DNA of 62,105 bases, from the NCBI GenBank assembly GCA_043777595.1, contig JAYWHT010000029.1, positions 1 to 62,105 on the forward strand, read 5' to 3'. Of this stretch, positions 17,005 to 26,165 are shown in pieces; position 1 is the first letter of the stretch; each line of letters begins with the position of its first letter. The notes under the pieces were generated by a model. The model searched no databases and was not told the DNA's origin. It worked only from the letters and a program-made list of their open reading frames with translations. The DNA comes from JAYVJH01 sp043777595. GTDB taxonomy: Bacteria > Bacteroidota > Bacteroidia > Cytophagales > Spirosomataceae. The position numbers and the translations under genes are program-made.

Positions 17005-20000
17005 TTATTTCTTCAAACTACTCAAATATTCAACTAAATCAACGAGTTGAGTTTGGTTCATTGACTCGTGTAAACCCGCTGTCATCATCGATTCGTTCAT
17101 TTTTTTCATCGACACTACTTGATTCATTTTGTAGCTTTGAGATGTACCGCCCTGAAATTTAAGGGTCAAGTCAGTTTCGGTTTTACTGGCTACAATCCCT
17201 TGCATCGTACTGCCGTCTTTGAACTTTACCTCAAAGCCTTCATAGCCAAAACCTATACCTGCACTTGGATAAAATATAGCCAAATACTGCCCGTCTTTGC
17301 CGAGTTTACTGCCTATTTCTGACAACTTTGGTCCAAAATCCATGCCTTCGCCATTTATCTGGTGGCAAGTTGAGCAGTTGGCCGTAAATACTTTCTTGCC
17401 GTTTTCAACATCACCAATCATATTGACAAGCTCAGACATTGGGGCAAGTTTTTGGGTATTTTTGCTCGACTTCGCTACGTCCAAATATTTGGCAGCATCT
17501 ACTTTTATAGACCTTCTCCATGCCCATTTGACACCCTCAACGGCGGCACCTTTGAGGTCGCCTTTTATTTTTCCTGTCTTCAACAATTCTACTACCAGCT
17601 CTTCGCCGTCCCAGCTACCACCAATGGCTCTGGTTGCTTCTTGGCGCAAAGCCATCGGTCGTTTGGCATCAAGTGCTACTGTTTTTAGAATGTTTAATGA
17701 GTTTGTCGTACCAACCTGCCTAAGCGAATTGACGACTGTAATGGACTTGGTTATGTCTTTTCCGTTTACAACAGCCCAGATACTGGCTTCGCCATTTTGT
17801 TTTATGAGCTGTCGTGCCGCATCTCGAGCCATATCCCATTTAGTTTCAGATTCAGTAATCAGGCTCAACAGTCTTGTATTCTCGGCCTTTGGCTCATAGC
17901 GTTGCACCATTTCCATGTAGGCGGTTGTTCCAAAATTAGCATCAAGTACTTTTTGCAATGATTGCTGCGCCACAAGCGACGTTTTGACAAAAGCAGGGTC
18001 AAGATGTCGCAAACATAGCTCTGTAATAGATTTATTATTAGAAGATTGCATAATTCCCAACAATGCCGCTGATTTTTCTTTATTGGCTGGATTAAAGTCA
18101 AAAGCCCTAAAATAGCGTAGTCTATCTTTCAAATCTACGCTTGGCTCTGAGGCCAATTTAGCCAAAAACGACACAGATTCTTTGGTTCTGGCTCGCCACA
18201 CAATATCCCGCCCAGCCGCCGAGGCAAGTGGGCTTGTGTTTGTCTGCAACCATCTGCCAAAAAATTTATCCCATTGGCCATCTGCCGACACACCTAATGC
18301 CTCCAAATACCAGCGGTCTTTACCGTCATATTGATTGGCGAGTTTTGCCCATATTTCGGCTGCCTCTGGCGAAGTATTGTGCCTGATAGCCAGCGCACAT
18401 TCTCTGCGTACCTGCGGGTCGGTGTCTTTGGCCATTTGCCCAACAGTATTTATCAAAAGGGACTTATCAGATTGCCGTGCTGCTCTAATGGCTGTAATTC
18501 TCAAATCGGGATTACTATCTATCAAAACCATTTCGATATATTTTTGGCTATTGTCCAATTTGCTCAATAACCACAAAGCACGGGCTTTCATTCGTGGATT
18601 TTTAGTGTTTTGATACAATGCCAATAAGTCACTTTCGGCGGCTGCTCCCATACTTCTTAGTTTGTTCCAAGCATGGTAGCGGACTGATATATTGGCATTT
18701 TGGAGGGCTTCGATTGCACCTGTCGTAGTATTAAAATCAAAAACGGGAGTCTTGTAGGCTACTTTGGGCGGGGCAATTCTAAAAATACGCCCACGGTTCA
18801 AGTCGCCTGCTTGGTGGCCACCTACGCCAGGGTCATACCAGTCGGCCACGATGAGCGAGCCATCTGGTGCAGCACACACGTCCGACGGGCGAAACCATTG
18901 ATTGCGCTTGCCATAAACTACATTAACCATTTCGGCTTTGTAGCCAGCACCGTCTTTGGTGGTTGGGTAAGACCTGACGACATTTGGGCCTGCATCGCAA
19001 TGAATCATCTGATTTTGAAACACTTGTGGCAATAAATTGCCCTCGTAAACCATCATACCCGTTGGCGAGCCAGCACCAGTTTGTAGTAAATTAGGCATTG
19101 TACCAGGGTCGTTTAGGTGCCAATGGCGGCGTGGTATTTCGGTTTCTAAATTGGTTCTGTTTTCTGACCAACCCGCCCCTGTCATTTCGTCTGTGTAGCC
19201 ATAGCTGCCGTACTCCATCACGTAGTTTATTCTAACGCCTTTGTTGCCATCGTCGTCATTGTCGCTTTGCCAGAGTGTGCCATAGCTATCGACAGCCACT
19301 TCGTAGTTATTTCTAAAATTATTGCCCAAAACCTCTACATTCTTAAAGTCGGCATCGCACCTAAACACCATACCTTGTTTATAGTTTTTTAGGTTAATGG
19401 CTTTACCATCTTGATCGAGTACTGGCTGGCCTTTACCATCTAATAACTGCTCGCCAGCATTGCCAAAGTTAAAATAAAACTTGCCATCGGGCCCAAACAC
19501 AAAAGCGTGCATTCCGTGGTCGTGTTGCTCGCCAGCGATTCCCTGAAAAATAACCTCTTTTTTGTCGGCTTTGTCATCACCGTTTTCATCGGTAAACAAA
19601 TACACATACGGACTCTGCGAAACCAGTACTTTATTGCCCATCACAAAAATTCCAAGTGGCGAGTTGATTTCTTTCCCTTGATAAAATACTGTGTTTTTGT
19701 CGGCTTTGCCATCGGCATCGGTATCTTCCAAAATCACAATTCGGTCGCCTTCGTTATGAGTTGGATTACCTGTAATAGCTGGCCGATAATTATAGGCTTC
19801 GAGTACCCACACTCGCCCACGATGATCCACGTCTATGTCTGTTGGATTGGTAATGGTTGGCTCTGCGGCAAAAAGATTTGTTTCAAGACCTTCGGCTGTT
19901 TGTAATGCCCCAGTGGCATATTTGAGGTCATGTTTTTGTTCTTGGGTCAGTTTGGCAAAGGTGCTATCCAGTACACTTTCTGAGCCTAAGTTTGGATTGG

Positions 20001-20070
20001 TATTCTGGTATGAAGCAATTAGAGCCACGACAGAAAAAAGAGCGATAAAGACAAAAATTAACTTTTTCAT
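17005..20070 (-). CDS. PVC-type cytochrome c / membrane-bound dehydrogenase-like HEAT protein
   Basis: A 1021-residue exported protein. A signal peptide (~1-20) is followed by a beta-propeller dehydrogenase-like region (~55-420) with TNPTDIDVDHRGRVWVLE, Asp-rich DTDADGKADKNT loops and AAPDGSLIVADWYDPGVGGH. A HEAT-repeat region (~440-850) and a C-terminal cytochrome c domain follow, with haem site CSTCH at 899-903 and FGPKLSEIG. This architecture was first named in Planctomycetes/Verrucomicrobia and is common in Cytophagales. Such proteins are thought to oxidise sugars or polyols and pass electrons to the haem; activity is rarely shown. The gene is probably first of a two-gene unit with the TIM-barrel gene. 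Confidence 0.88.
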   Translation of the reverse strand: MKKLIFVFIALFSVVALIASYQNTNPNLGSESVLDSTFAKLTQEQKHDLKYATGALQTAEGLETNLFAAEPTITNPTDIDVDHRGRVWVLEAYNYRPAITGNPTHNEGDRIVILEDTDADGKADKNTVFYQGKEINSPLGIFVMGNKVLVSQSPYVYLFTDENGDDKADKKEVIFQGIAGEQHDHGMHAFVFGPDGKFYFNFGNAGEQLLDGKGQPVLDQDGKAINLKNYKQGMVFRCDADFKNVEVLGNNFRNNYEVAVDSYGTLWQSDNDDDGNKGVRINYVMEYGSYGYTDEMTGAGWSENRTNLETEIPRRHWHLNDPGTMPNLLQTGAGSPTGMMVYEGNLLPQVFQNQMIHCDAGPNVVRSYPTTKDGAGYKAEMVNVVYGKRNQWFRPSDVCAAPDGSLIVADWYDPGVGGHQAGDLNRGRIFRIAPPKVAYKTPVFDFNTTTGAIEALQNANISVRYHAWNKLRSMGAAAESDLLALYQNTKNPRMKARALWLLSKLDNSQKYIEMVLIDSNPDLRITAIRAARQSDKSLLINTVGQMAKDTDPQVRRECALAIRHNTSPEAAEIWAKLANQYDGKDRWYLEALGVSADGQWDKFFGRWLQTNTSPLASAAGRDIVWRARTKESVSFLAKLASEPSVDLKDRLRYFRAFDFNPANKEKSAALLGIMQSSNNKSITELCLRHLDPAFVKTSLVAQQSLQKVLDANFGTTAYMEMVQRYEPKAENTRLLSLITESETKWDMARDAARQLIKQNGEASIWAVVNGKDITKSITVVNSLRQVGTTNSLNILKTVALDAKRPMALRQEATRAIGGSWDGEELVVELLKTGKIKGDLKGAAVEGVKWAWRRSIKVDAAKYLDVAKSSKNTQKLAPMSELVNMIGDVENGKKVFTANCSTCHQINGEGMDFGPKLSEIGSKLGKDGQYLAIFYPSAGIGFGYEGFEVKFKDGSTMQGIVASKTETDLTLKFQGGTSQSYKMNQVVSMKKMNESMMTAGLHESMNQTQLVDLVEYLSSLKK

Positions 20071-20157
20071 GGTTTTAAAAAGGGCTAATATTATTTGTAA
20101 TTATTATAGAAAGTATACAAGTATTCAAACCTACTTACCTAAGCAGTAGTGTATTGT

Positions 20158-20239
20158 GAATGATTGAATGATAGGATAAATATCAGAAGTTCTTAATAAA
20201 TCATTTATTTACCCAATAACTAAATCATTCAATCACTCA
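20158..20239. repeat. Inverted repeat made of the word TGAATGATTGAATGAT
   Basis: A 16-bp arm at 20158-20173 and its near-perfect complement (one mismatch) at 20224-20239 lie in the gap between the agmatine deiminase stop and the cytochrome gene start. The same word occurs at 57528 and, in altered form, at 53023. Confidence 0.6.
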
Positions 20240-20245
20240 GCACTA

Positions 20246-21283
20246 TTACACCAATGGCTCTTGCTGGCTCAGGCAATGAAAACTTCCTAATCCCCAGACA
20301 ATATCGACAGAATCTATACCAATTACCTTGCGGTCGGTGAAACACTGAGCGAGTATGTCCAATGCTTTTTGGTCGTTGTCGCACCTAAACGTAGGTACAA
20401 TTACGGCTGCATTACTGATATAAAAGTTGGCATAAGAGGCTGGTAATCTAAGTCCATCGCTTACAAGTGGCGTGGGCATTGGCAACTCAATGATGTTTAA
20501 TTGCTTGCCATTGAGCAGACGCATTTGTTTGAGTTGGTGTATGTTTTCTTGCAAAATACCGTAATTGTCATCGGCCTTATTGTGTTCTACCACTGCCACA
20601 ACTGTATCTTTGTTCACAAAGCGTACTGTATCGTCGATATGGCCGTCGGTATCGTCGCCGACTATACCATCATTGACCCACAATATTTGTTCAACGCCGT
20701 AGTAATCAACAAGATACTGCTCTATTTGTTTTTGATTCAGATGAGGATTTCGATTTTTATTTAACAAACAAGCCCTACTTGTCAGTAGCGTACCTTGGCC
20801 ATTGAACTCAACCGAGCCGCCCTCCATAACGATTCCCGGCGTTACGTGGTCGAGTTTTAGATAATTGGCAATAGCCACAGGAATCAAGTCATCGCTGTCG
20901 TAGGGTGGGTATTTATTGCCCCAAGCGTTATAACCCCAGTTTACGACCAACCGTTCATGGGTATTGGTGTTAATCAAAAAAGCTGGCCCGTGGTCTCTGC
21001 ACCACGAGTCGTTGGTTTGGTGAAGTGGTAGCTCAATTTGTGCCATATCAACGTCTGCCATCAACAAACGAATTTCAATAGCTTGCCTTACAGTTTCATT
21101 ATGGGCATTGATACAGACTTTTTCGCCTTCGGCAATGGCTTTTATAAACTCTATATAGCCCTTAAACATTGGCTCTTGCCGAGGCTTAGACCACGAGGCT
21201 TCGGTATGCGGAAAACTAAGCCAAGTGGCTCGGTGAGTGTGCCACTCGGCAGGAAATACAAAACCTTGTGCTTTGGGTGTCAT
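20246..21283 (-). CDS. aguA: Agmatine deiminase
   Basis: A 345-residue agmatine deiminase of the peptidyl-arginine-deiminase superfamily. It converts agmatine to N-carbamoylputrescine and ammonia in the arginine-to-putrescine route. Motifs are AEWHTHRATWLSFPHTEASW at the N terminus, TNDSWCRDHGP, VMEGGSVEFNGQGTLL, DGHIDDTVRF and GSFHCLSQQEP with catalytic Cys337. No N-carbamoylputrescine amidase, its usual partner, is adjacent. No signal peptide; cytoplasmic. Full length for the family. Confidence 0.95.
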   Translation of the reverse strand: MTPKAQGFVFPAEWHTHRATWLSFPHTEASWSKPRQEPMFKGYIEFIKAIAEGEKVCINAHNETVRQAIEIRLLMADVDMAQIELPLHQTNDSWCRDHGPAFLINTNTHERLVVNWGYNAWGNKYPPYDSDDLIPVAIANYLKLDHVTPGIVMEGGSVEFNGQGTLLTSRACLLNKNRNPHLNQKQIEQYLVDYYGVEQILWVNDGIVGDDTDGHIDDTVRFVNKDTVVAVVEHNKADDNYGILQENIHQLKQMRLLNGKQLNIIELPMPTPLVSDGLRLPASYANFYISNAAVIVPTFRCDNDQKALDILAQCFTDRKVIGIDSVDIVWGLGSFHCLSQQEPLV

Positions 21284-21385
21284 TGATAGTTAGTAAAATA
21301 TCAGAAACTCAAAATTAGCGTTTTTTGTCCACAGATTTTACAGAAAATTATAGATTTATTGACGGCAATTCCCAGACAGGCTGTT

Positions 21386-22936
21386 TTATTGAAACTGATA
21401 ACGAAGCCCTAACCCAAGACCAAAGGTTTGTGGTTTGGCTGTAAAATAAATGGTAGGTTTTTCAATCGGCTGAATCGTCTGCTGGTAATTGGCCGTTAGA
21501 GTCATAGCACAGTTTTGAGATATTTTATAACTCCCCCTCAACCCAAAAGTAGAAGCTACCGACAGGCGTTGGTAGGGCGAGGAAGCACCATTTTTATAAA
21601 CAACAACTTGCTGATTGATAGTCTGGATTTGATTTTGAAGCATTACCGAACTCGTAACGCCCAACAACGCAGCTATTTGTATTTTGTGAACTGGTTTAAT
21701 GAAATCATAACTCACCAAAAGTGGTATCTGGACGAACTGATAGTTGTTTTCTACTCTTTGTATGTCAAAATCACCATTTGTGGCTGGTGCAGGAACAAGG
21801 CTTACAGGTGGTGACGCAAAAACTTGCTTATTGTTCAGATTACTAAAATAGGCCGTGTTGGCGAGTGCATCGGCGATGGCACTAAACTGCCGATTGTCGA
21901 CAGTTAATGTATTGGTTTCATAAACAGAGTTTCCCATCAAAAAACCAATACCAGACTCAACACCCAAACGGCCACGCAACTTTGCACCTACACCAATCTG
22001 AACCAAATATGACAGACGAGACGCATCATTGAAGTTGGTAGGTGCGGGTTTTTGTTGAATATTTGAATACTGATAAGGCAGCCAGCTATTGGTTGAAGGT
22101 AAACTTATATGTGGATTGAACGAGGCCACGGTCGCACCAAAACTTACCCAATATTTTTTTGTTATAATCACTGGATCTCTGACTACGATAGGTGTTTCGT
22201 AATTTATAATGAGCCGATTTTGTATTGGTTCTACTAATTGTTGTATGTCTTTAATGTCTAATTGTGCTACTTCAATAGTTGGACTTTGTTTGTTTTGAAG
22301 CGGGCTATCTGCCACTACTGGCTCTACTGATATACTTTTTTCGATTATTGGCAAATAAGCCTCTGTTTCTGTTGTTATATTTTCAGATTTGTTAATAGCT
22401 GAATGATTTGTTGAGGACAAAAATGGTTCTTTTATAAATTCTACGGCTTGTTGTTTTGTAGTTTGTAGGCGAGTTTGGTAAGTATTGTTTTTTGATTGCA
22501 CCCCTATTTTTACACCTTCTTTTAATATTTCGGTCGCTCTATTTATTTTATTTTTTTGGTTCTTCATTGATTTATACGGAAAATTTATTTTGTTGTATGG
22601 AAGTCTTCGCTTTGAGCGAAGACTTCCATCTGCTCCCGTAAAAACAATAGAAGAACCATTTTTTTTATTATTCATCGCTACCTGACTTTTGTTAGTTAAA
22701 GTAGCAATATTTTCCTTTTTTGATTTGTTCCAAACTACCCAATAACCACCCAAAGCCATTACTAATATTATCGCTGCATATTTGGCATAATTATACCAAA
22801 ACGGAACAATTTTAATAGCGTCTTTGTCAAGTTCTTGCTCTATGCGTTCCCAGAGTGCCGCACTTGGCTGCTCAGAGGCATCGGCAAATGCTCGCTGCCA
22901 TTGGTTTTCAAAATTATGGTCTTCGTTGATATTCAT
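21386..22936 (-). CDS. Sigma-factor-linked membrane protein with C-terminal beta-barrel-like domain
   Basis: A 516-residue protein 16 nt downstream of the ECF sigma gene. Residues 1-45 are polar and cytosolic (SAALWERIEQELDKD resembles the short helix of anti-sigma factors), then one membrane helix lies at 52-69. A basic, Asn/Lys-rich linker follows. The C-terminal ~230 residues alternate as in PorT-like outer-membrane beta-barrels (LVQIGVGAKLRGRLGVESGIGF, FGLGLGLRYQFQ at the very end). An inner-membrane helix and an outer-membrane barrel in one chain is hard to place topologically. Anti-sigma activity is inferred from position only. Residues ~102-113 are encoded by a perfect 15-bp-stem palindrome. 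Confidence 0.75.
   Translation of the reverse strand: MNINEDHNFENQWQRAFADASEQPSAALWERIEQELDKDAIKIVPFWYNYAKYAAIILVMALGGYWVVWNKSKKENIATLTNKSQVAMNNKKNGSSIVFTGADGSLRSKRRLPYNKINFPYKSMKNQKNKINRATEILKEGVKIGVQSKNNTYQTRLQTTKQQAVEFIKEPFLSSTNHSAINKSENITTETEAYLPIIEKSISVEPVVADSPLQNKQSPTIEVAQLDIKDIQQLVEPIQNRLIINYETPIVVRDPVIITKKYWVSFGATVASFNPHISLPSTNSWLPYQYSNIQQKPAPTNFNDASRLSYLVQIGVGAKLRGRLGVESGIGFLMGNSVYETNTLTVDNRQFSAIADALANTAYFSNLNNKQVFASPPVSLVPAPATNGDFDIQRVENNYQFVQIPLLVSYDFIKPVHKIQIAALLGVTSSVMLQNQIQTINQQVVVYKNGASSPYQRLSVASTFGLRGSYKISQNCAMTLTANYQQTIQPIEKPTIYFTAKPQTFGLGLGLRYQFQ
22597..22629. repeat. Perfect 15-bp-stem palindrome inside a coding sequence
   Basis: The arms atggaagtcttcgct and agcgaagacttccat flank a 3-nt loop. 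The element keeps the frame and encodes approximately DGSLRSKRRLPY on the minus strand. Its core (gaag-nnn-tcgct, loop, agcga-nnn-cttc) is shared by the terminator hairpin at 23545, so it may be a mobile or dispersed palindrome. Confidence 0.85.
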
Positions 22937-22952
22937 TTTTAAACTACTGTAT

Positions 22953-23486
22953 TTAATCTACTACGTTTTCTAATTTGTGTTTCAATAACTGTTTGGCTCG
23001 GGCATATTGCGACTTTGATGTTCCCTCTGAAATATTCAGTTGTTTTGCAATTTCTTGATGACTATACCCCTCGATAGCATAAAGATTAAAGATAACCTTG
23101 CAACCAGTTGGCAATGTTTTGATAACGGCCAGCAGTTGTTCATAATTTAGGTCAGACAGAGCCACTTCACCATGCGACAGCGTTTCGGTATGGTCGTCGA
23201 TGTCGGTCTGAAACTGTGTATTTTTTTCTTTTCTCAAAAACGAAATAGCCGTATTGACTACAATACGCCGTATCCAAGCATCGAGTGGGCAGTCTGACCG
23301 AAAAGTATGTATCTGCAAAAACACCTTTACGAACGATTCTTGAATGACATCTTCGGCATCAAATCGGTGGTGGGTATATCTGAGCGCAACGGCCAACATC
23401 TTCCCCGCAAACCGCTCATAGAGCGTTTGCTGGGCTTTGCGGTCTTTGTTTCGACAGCCTTCCACTAATTGTGTATCACATATCAT
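22953..23486 (-). CDS. ECF-type RNA polymerase sigma factor
   Basis: A 177-residue sigma-70 family factor of the extracytoplasmic function type. Region 2 shows AVALRYTHHRFDAEDVIQESFVKVF and RSDCPLDAWIRRIVVNTAISFLRK; region 4 shows LPTGCKVIFNLYAIEGYSHQEIAKQLNISEGTSKSQYARAKQLLK with its helix-turn-helix. The next gene, 16 nt downstream, encodes a membrane protein that probably controls it. Such pairs usually respond to envelope signals. The target regulon is not visible. Confidence 0.93.
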   Translation of the reverse strand: MICDTQLVEGCRNKDRKAQQTLYERFAGKMLAVALRYTHHRFDAEDVIQESFVKVFLQIHTFRSDCPLDAWIRRIVVNTAISFLRKEKNTQFQTDIDDHTETLSHGEVALSDLNYEQLLAVIKTLPTGCKVIFNLYAIEGYSHQEIAKQLNISEGTSKSQYARAKQLLKHKLENVVD

Positions 23487-23536
23487 GTAGTGTTATCGAT
23501 GACGTTTTGAAAGTAAAAAAGGTTGGAATTGATACT

Positions 23537-23575
23537 AAAAAAAAACGAAGCCATCGCTTGTAGCGATGGCTTCGT
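23537..23575 (-). terminator. Strong intrinsic terminator downstream of the coiled-coil protein gene
   Basis: A perfect 14-bp stem (acgaagccatcgct / agcgatggcttcgt) with a 3-nt loop is followed, on the minus strand, by at least eight U residues. It ends transcription from the gene at 23601-24557. Confidence 0.88.
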
Positions 23576-23600
23576 TGGGATTATACAAACTGACAAAAGA

Positions 23601-24557
23601 CTATTTTATGGCAAAGTTACCAGACCCAATCTTAAACCCTTCTGAGTAAAGCTCTACGCTATATCGGCCTGCTCTGAAGTTTTCGGTATTGTCATAAACC
23701 ATCTCTACTGCTTGGTTATTGTTTTGGTAAGTTACGGTGTTTTTGGCAGTATAGACCATTTCTTGCCCTTTAAATGTAAACTTGCCCGAAGCAATGGCGG
23801 CATCAGACAATATTGCACCATCGGGGTCGAGTACACGTAGCATAATTTCTTTTGGCTCTGACTTTGTAAGCTGGTTTTCTGGCAAACTAAACAGTACCTT
23901 GATTTTATCTACACGACTTGCCTTATAATTTTCTCTGTCTTTTACTTTACCATTCGGAAACACCGCTACCACGTGTACGTTGTCTGCTTTGAGCGATGCT
24001 CCAATGCTTACTTTTTCGGCTAAGTCTTTGTTGCGAGCCGTAAAAACAGTTACCGAGTCTGAAAATGCTTTTGAAATAGACGTTTTCTCAACTTTCAAGC
24101 TTTCAACATCGGTCGATAGCGTTTTGTTGGTCGTAGTTAGTGTTTGATTAGAGGCAGTCAGCATGCCATTTTCTTCTTTCAGTTTGTTTATGTCAATGTC
24201 TTTATTAGCCAAAAATACATCGTACTCTTTGATTTTGGCATTTAGTTTAGTCATATCCAAACTACTCATTTTTTTGAGTTCAGCCTTGTCTGCCTCCAAG
24301 CGGGCTTTTACGGCCATCAGGTCATCTACTTTACCACCGAGCTGCTTTACCATCAAGATTTGAGCATCTAATGCAACTGATACAGAATCTAACTTAGTTT
24401 GAGTAGTAGCCAGTTCTTTTACTTTTTCGATGATTGTACTTTCTTTTTGGTCAGCGAGTTTCTTTTTATCAAAATACAAATAGCCCAACACCACCGCTGC
24501 GAGGGTCATCAAAACCAGTCCTATTACTGGTAGTTTACTTTCTTGTTTTTCTTCCAT
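23601..24557 (-). CDS. Membrane-anchored coiled-coil protein of unknown function
   Basis: A 318-residue protein that I do not recognise by name. After a charged start (MEEKQESKLP) comes one membrane helix (~10-28), then a coiled coil of ~150 residues (TTQTKLDSVSVALDAQI to TTTNKTLSTDVESLKVEK). The ~110-residue C-terminal domain looks beta-rich (KADNVHVVAVFPNGKVKDRE to GRYSVELYSEGFKIGSGNF) and resembles proteins of Cytophagales annotated only as hypothetical. Topology suggests the C-terminal domain lies in the periplasm. The start at Met17 of the longest frame is preferred, because upstream residues (LLRPIQIKQIKI) look like leader sequence. A strong terminator follows. Confidence 0.7.
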   Translation of the reverse strand: MEEKQESKLPVIGLVLMTLAAVVLGYLYFDKKKLADQKESTIIEKVKELATTQTKLDSVSVALDAQILMVKQLGGKVDDLMAVKARLEADKAELKKMSSLDMTKLNAKIKEYDVFLANKDIDINKLKEENGMLTASNQTLTTTNKTLSTDVESLKVEKTSISKAFSDSVTVFTARNKDLAEKVSIGASLKADNVHVVAVFPNGKVKDRENYKASRVDKIKVLFSLPENQLTKSEPKEIMLRVLDPDGAILSDAAIASGKFTFKGQEMVYTAKNTVTYQNNNQAVEMVYDNTENFRAGRYSVELYSEGFKIGSGNFAIK

Positions 24558-24665
24558 TATCTTAATTTGTTTAATTTGAATTGGTCTGAGTAGTCCTAAG
24601 GACAAACGTATTTGTCAGTATTTTAGTACTTTTGTCTTAATTTATTTTTAAAACGACCCCAAAAA

Positions 24666-25508
24666 ATGACCCTTATTCCTGCATTTCAAAAAGACAACGA
24701 ACTATTAGAAGAGATAAACGCCACCAAAACACAGCGTGATGGTTTTAGGGTTTGGTGGTTGGGGCAGAGTGGCTTTTTGGTTCAGTATCAAGAAAAACAC
24801 TTACTTTTTGACCCCTATTTATCCGACTCATTGACCGACAAATATGCCCAAACCGACAAGCCTCACACCCGCATCAGCGAGCGAGTTATTGCCCCAGAGT
24901 TATTGACAATGATAGATGTCGTTACGTCGTCGCACAACCACACCGACCACTTGGACACTCAAACACTCTGGCCCATAATGGCCAATAACCCCAACTTGAC
25001 GATGGTTATTGCAGAAGCCAATCGGGACTTTGTAGCCAAACGCTTAAACTACCCTATCAACTGGCCGATTGGCCTCAACGATGGCGAAACGGTTGGAGTA
25101 CACAGCTTTAAGTTTACGGGTATTCCGGCAGCACACAACACCATCGAACGAGACGAGCAAGGCCGTTGTCGTTTTATGGGTTTTGTTGTTCAGTTTGGCG
25201 ACTATTCTATCTATCATTCTGGCGATACACTTTTGTTTGATGGATTGGTAGATTTGCTCAAACCTTTTGATTTGGACATTGCTTTTTTGCCCATCAATGG
25301 CAACAAACCCGAACGAAAAGTAGCTGGCAATCTGAACCCACAAGAAGCCGCTTGGCTCGGTAAAACGATTGGCGCAAAAATTACAGTACCACATCATTAC
25401 GATCTTTTTGCCTTCAATACCGAAAACGTACAACAGTTTATTGACCACGCCGAAAGCCATCAAACGCCTTATTGTGCGCTGAAACTGGGCGAATGTTTGC
25501 ATTTTTGA
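24666..25508 (+). CDS. UlaG-like MBL-fold metallo-hydrolase
   Basis: A 280-residue metallo-beta-lactamase-fold hydrolase of the UlaG-like (L-ascorbate-6-phosphate lactonase-like) group. Metal ligands are seen in SHNHTDHLD (His90, His92, Asp94, His95), IPAAHNTI, YHSGDTLLFDG and VPHHYDLFAFN. WWLGQSGFLVQYQEKHLLFDPYLSD is typical of the N terminus. No signal peptide. No ascorbate PTS genes are nearby, so the physiological substrate is open. A TACTTTTG -7-like box lies at 24627-24634. Confidence 0.85.
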   Translation: MTLIPAFQKDNELLEEINATKTQRDGFRVWWLGQSGFLVQYQEKHLLFDPYLSDSLTDKYAQTDKPHTRISERVIAPELLTMIDVVTSSHNHTDHLDTQTLWPIMANNPNLTMVIAEANRDFVAKRLNYPINWPIGLNDGETVGVHSFKFTGIPAAHNTIERDEQGRCRFMGFVVQFGDYSIYHSGDTLLFDGLVDLLKPFDLDIAFLPINGNKPERKVAGNLNPQEAAWLGKTIGAKITVPHHYDLFAFNTENVQQFIDHAESHQTPYCALKLGECLHF

Positions 25509-25560
25509 TATTTCACCCCCAACTTGCAGCTTTATTGAGTATTACTTATCAATCAAAACC

Positions 25561-26142
25561 ATGGCACAATACAAAAACGAGGGCTACGACCCCAAAGAAA
25601 TCAAGATGTTGAGAGACGAATGTAAGGCCGAGGGCTTTAACTTTGTTTACTGTGAAGACGAAGAAGATGACGACGAAATGGCCGAAGCAGGTGAGTTGAT
25701 TCACGTTCAGTTTGTGGGCAAACACGATGGTAAAGAAGTGATTTGTGATGCACTCTTTTGTACGCTACGCCTCTACCACAGCAGTTTAGTTTATGAGCAA
25801 GCCATTGCCGAAGTCAAAAAAACGTACCCCGCTTACCTGCCTGCCGAAGAGCGTAGCCCCAAATACAAGCTCTCAGAAGCCGATAACGACGAAGCCGAGT
25901 TGCTATTGACCGAAATCATGGAAACGATTGAGGAAGAAGAAGAAATAAAGGTAAAAGAAGAAATAGAAATCGACGAAACCTTTGAATACGGTCTGGGATT
26001 AGAAATTAGATTGAATGTAGATGAAATTACAGAAGACGTTATCGAAGAGTTTATTGAAGAATATAACGCTGGTACTTTTGCCCTCGACCCAACTCTCTAC
26101 TCGTTTGTAACAGAAGACGAGGACGAAGATGAAGACGAATAG
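25561..26142 (+). CDS. Very acidic conserved-type hypothetical protein
   Basis: A 193-residue protein that I do not recognise. It is strongly acidic: CEDEEDDDEMAE near the N terminus, runs of Glu in the centre (ETIEEEEEIKVKEE) and a terminal Asp/Glu tail (TEDEDEDEDE). Between these is a folded-looking region (IHVQFVGKHDGKEVICDALFCTLRLYHSSLVYEQAIAEVKKTYPAY). No signal peptide or membrane segment. It follows the metallo-hydrolase gene with a 52-nt gap on the same strand, so may share its transcript. Function unknown. Confidence 0.7.
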   Translation: MAQYKNEGYDPKEIKMLRDECKAEGFNFVYCEDEEDDDEMAEAGELIHVQFVGKHDGKEVICDALFCTLRLYHSSLVYEQAIAEVKKTYPAYLPAEERSPKYKLSEADNDEAELLLTEIMETIEEEEEIKVKEEIEIDETFEYGLGLEIRLNVDEITEDVIEEFIEEYNAGTFALDPTLYSFVTEDEDEDEDE

Positions 26143-26165
26143 TATTTTGTATCTTGAATCGAGCA

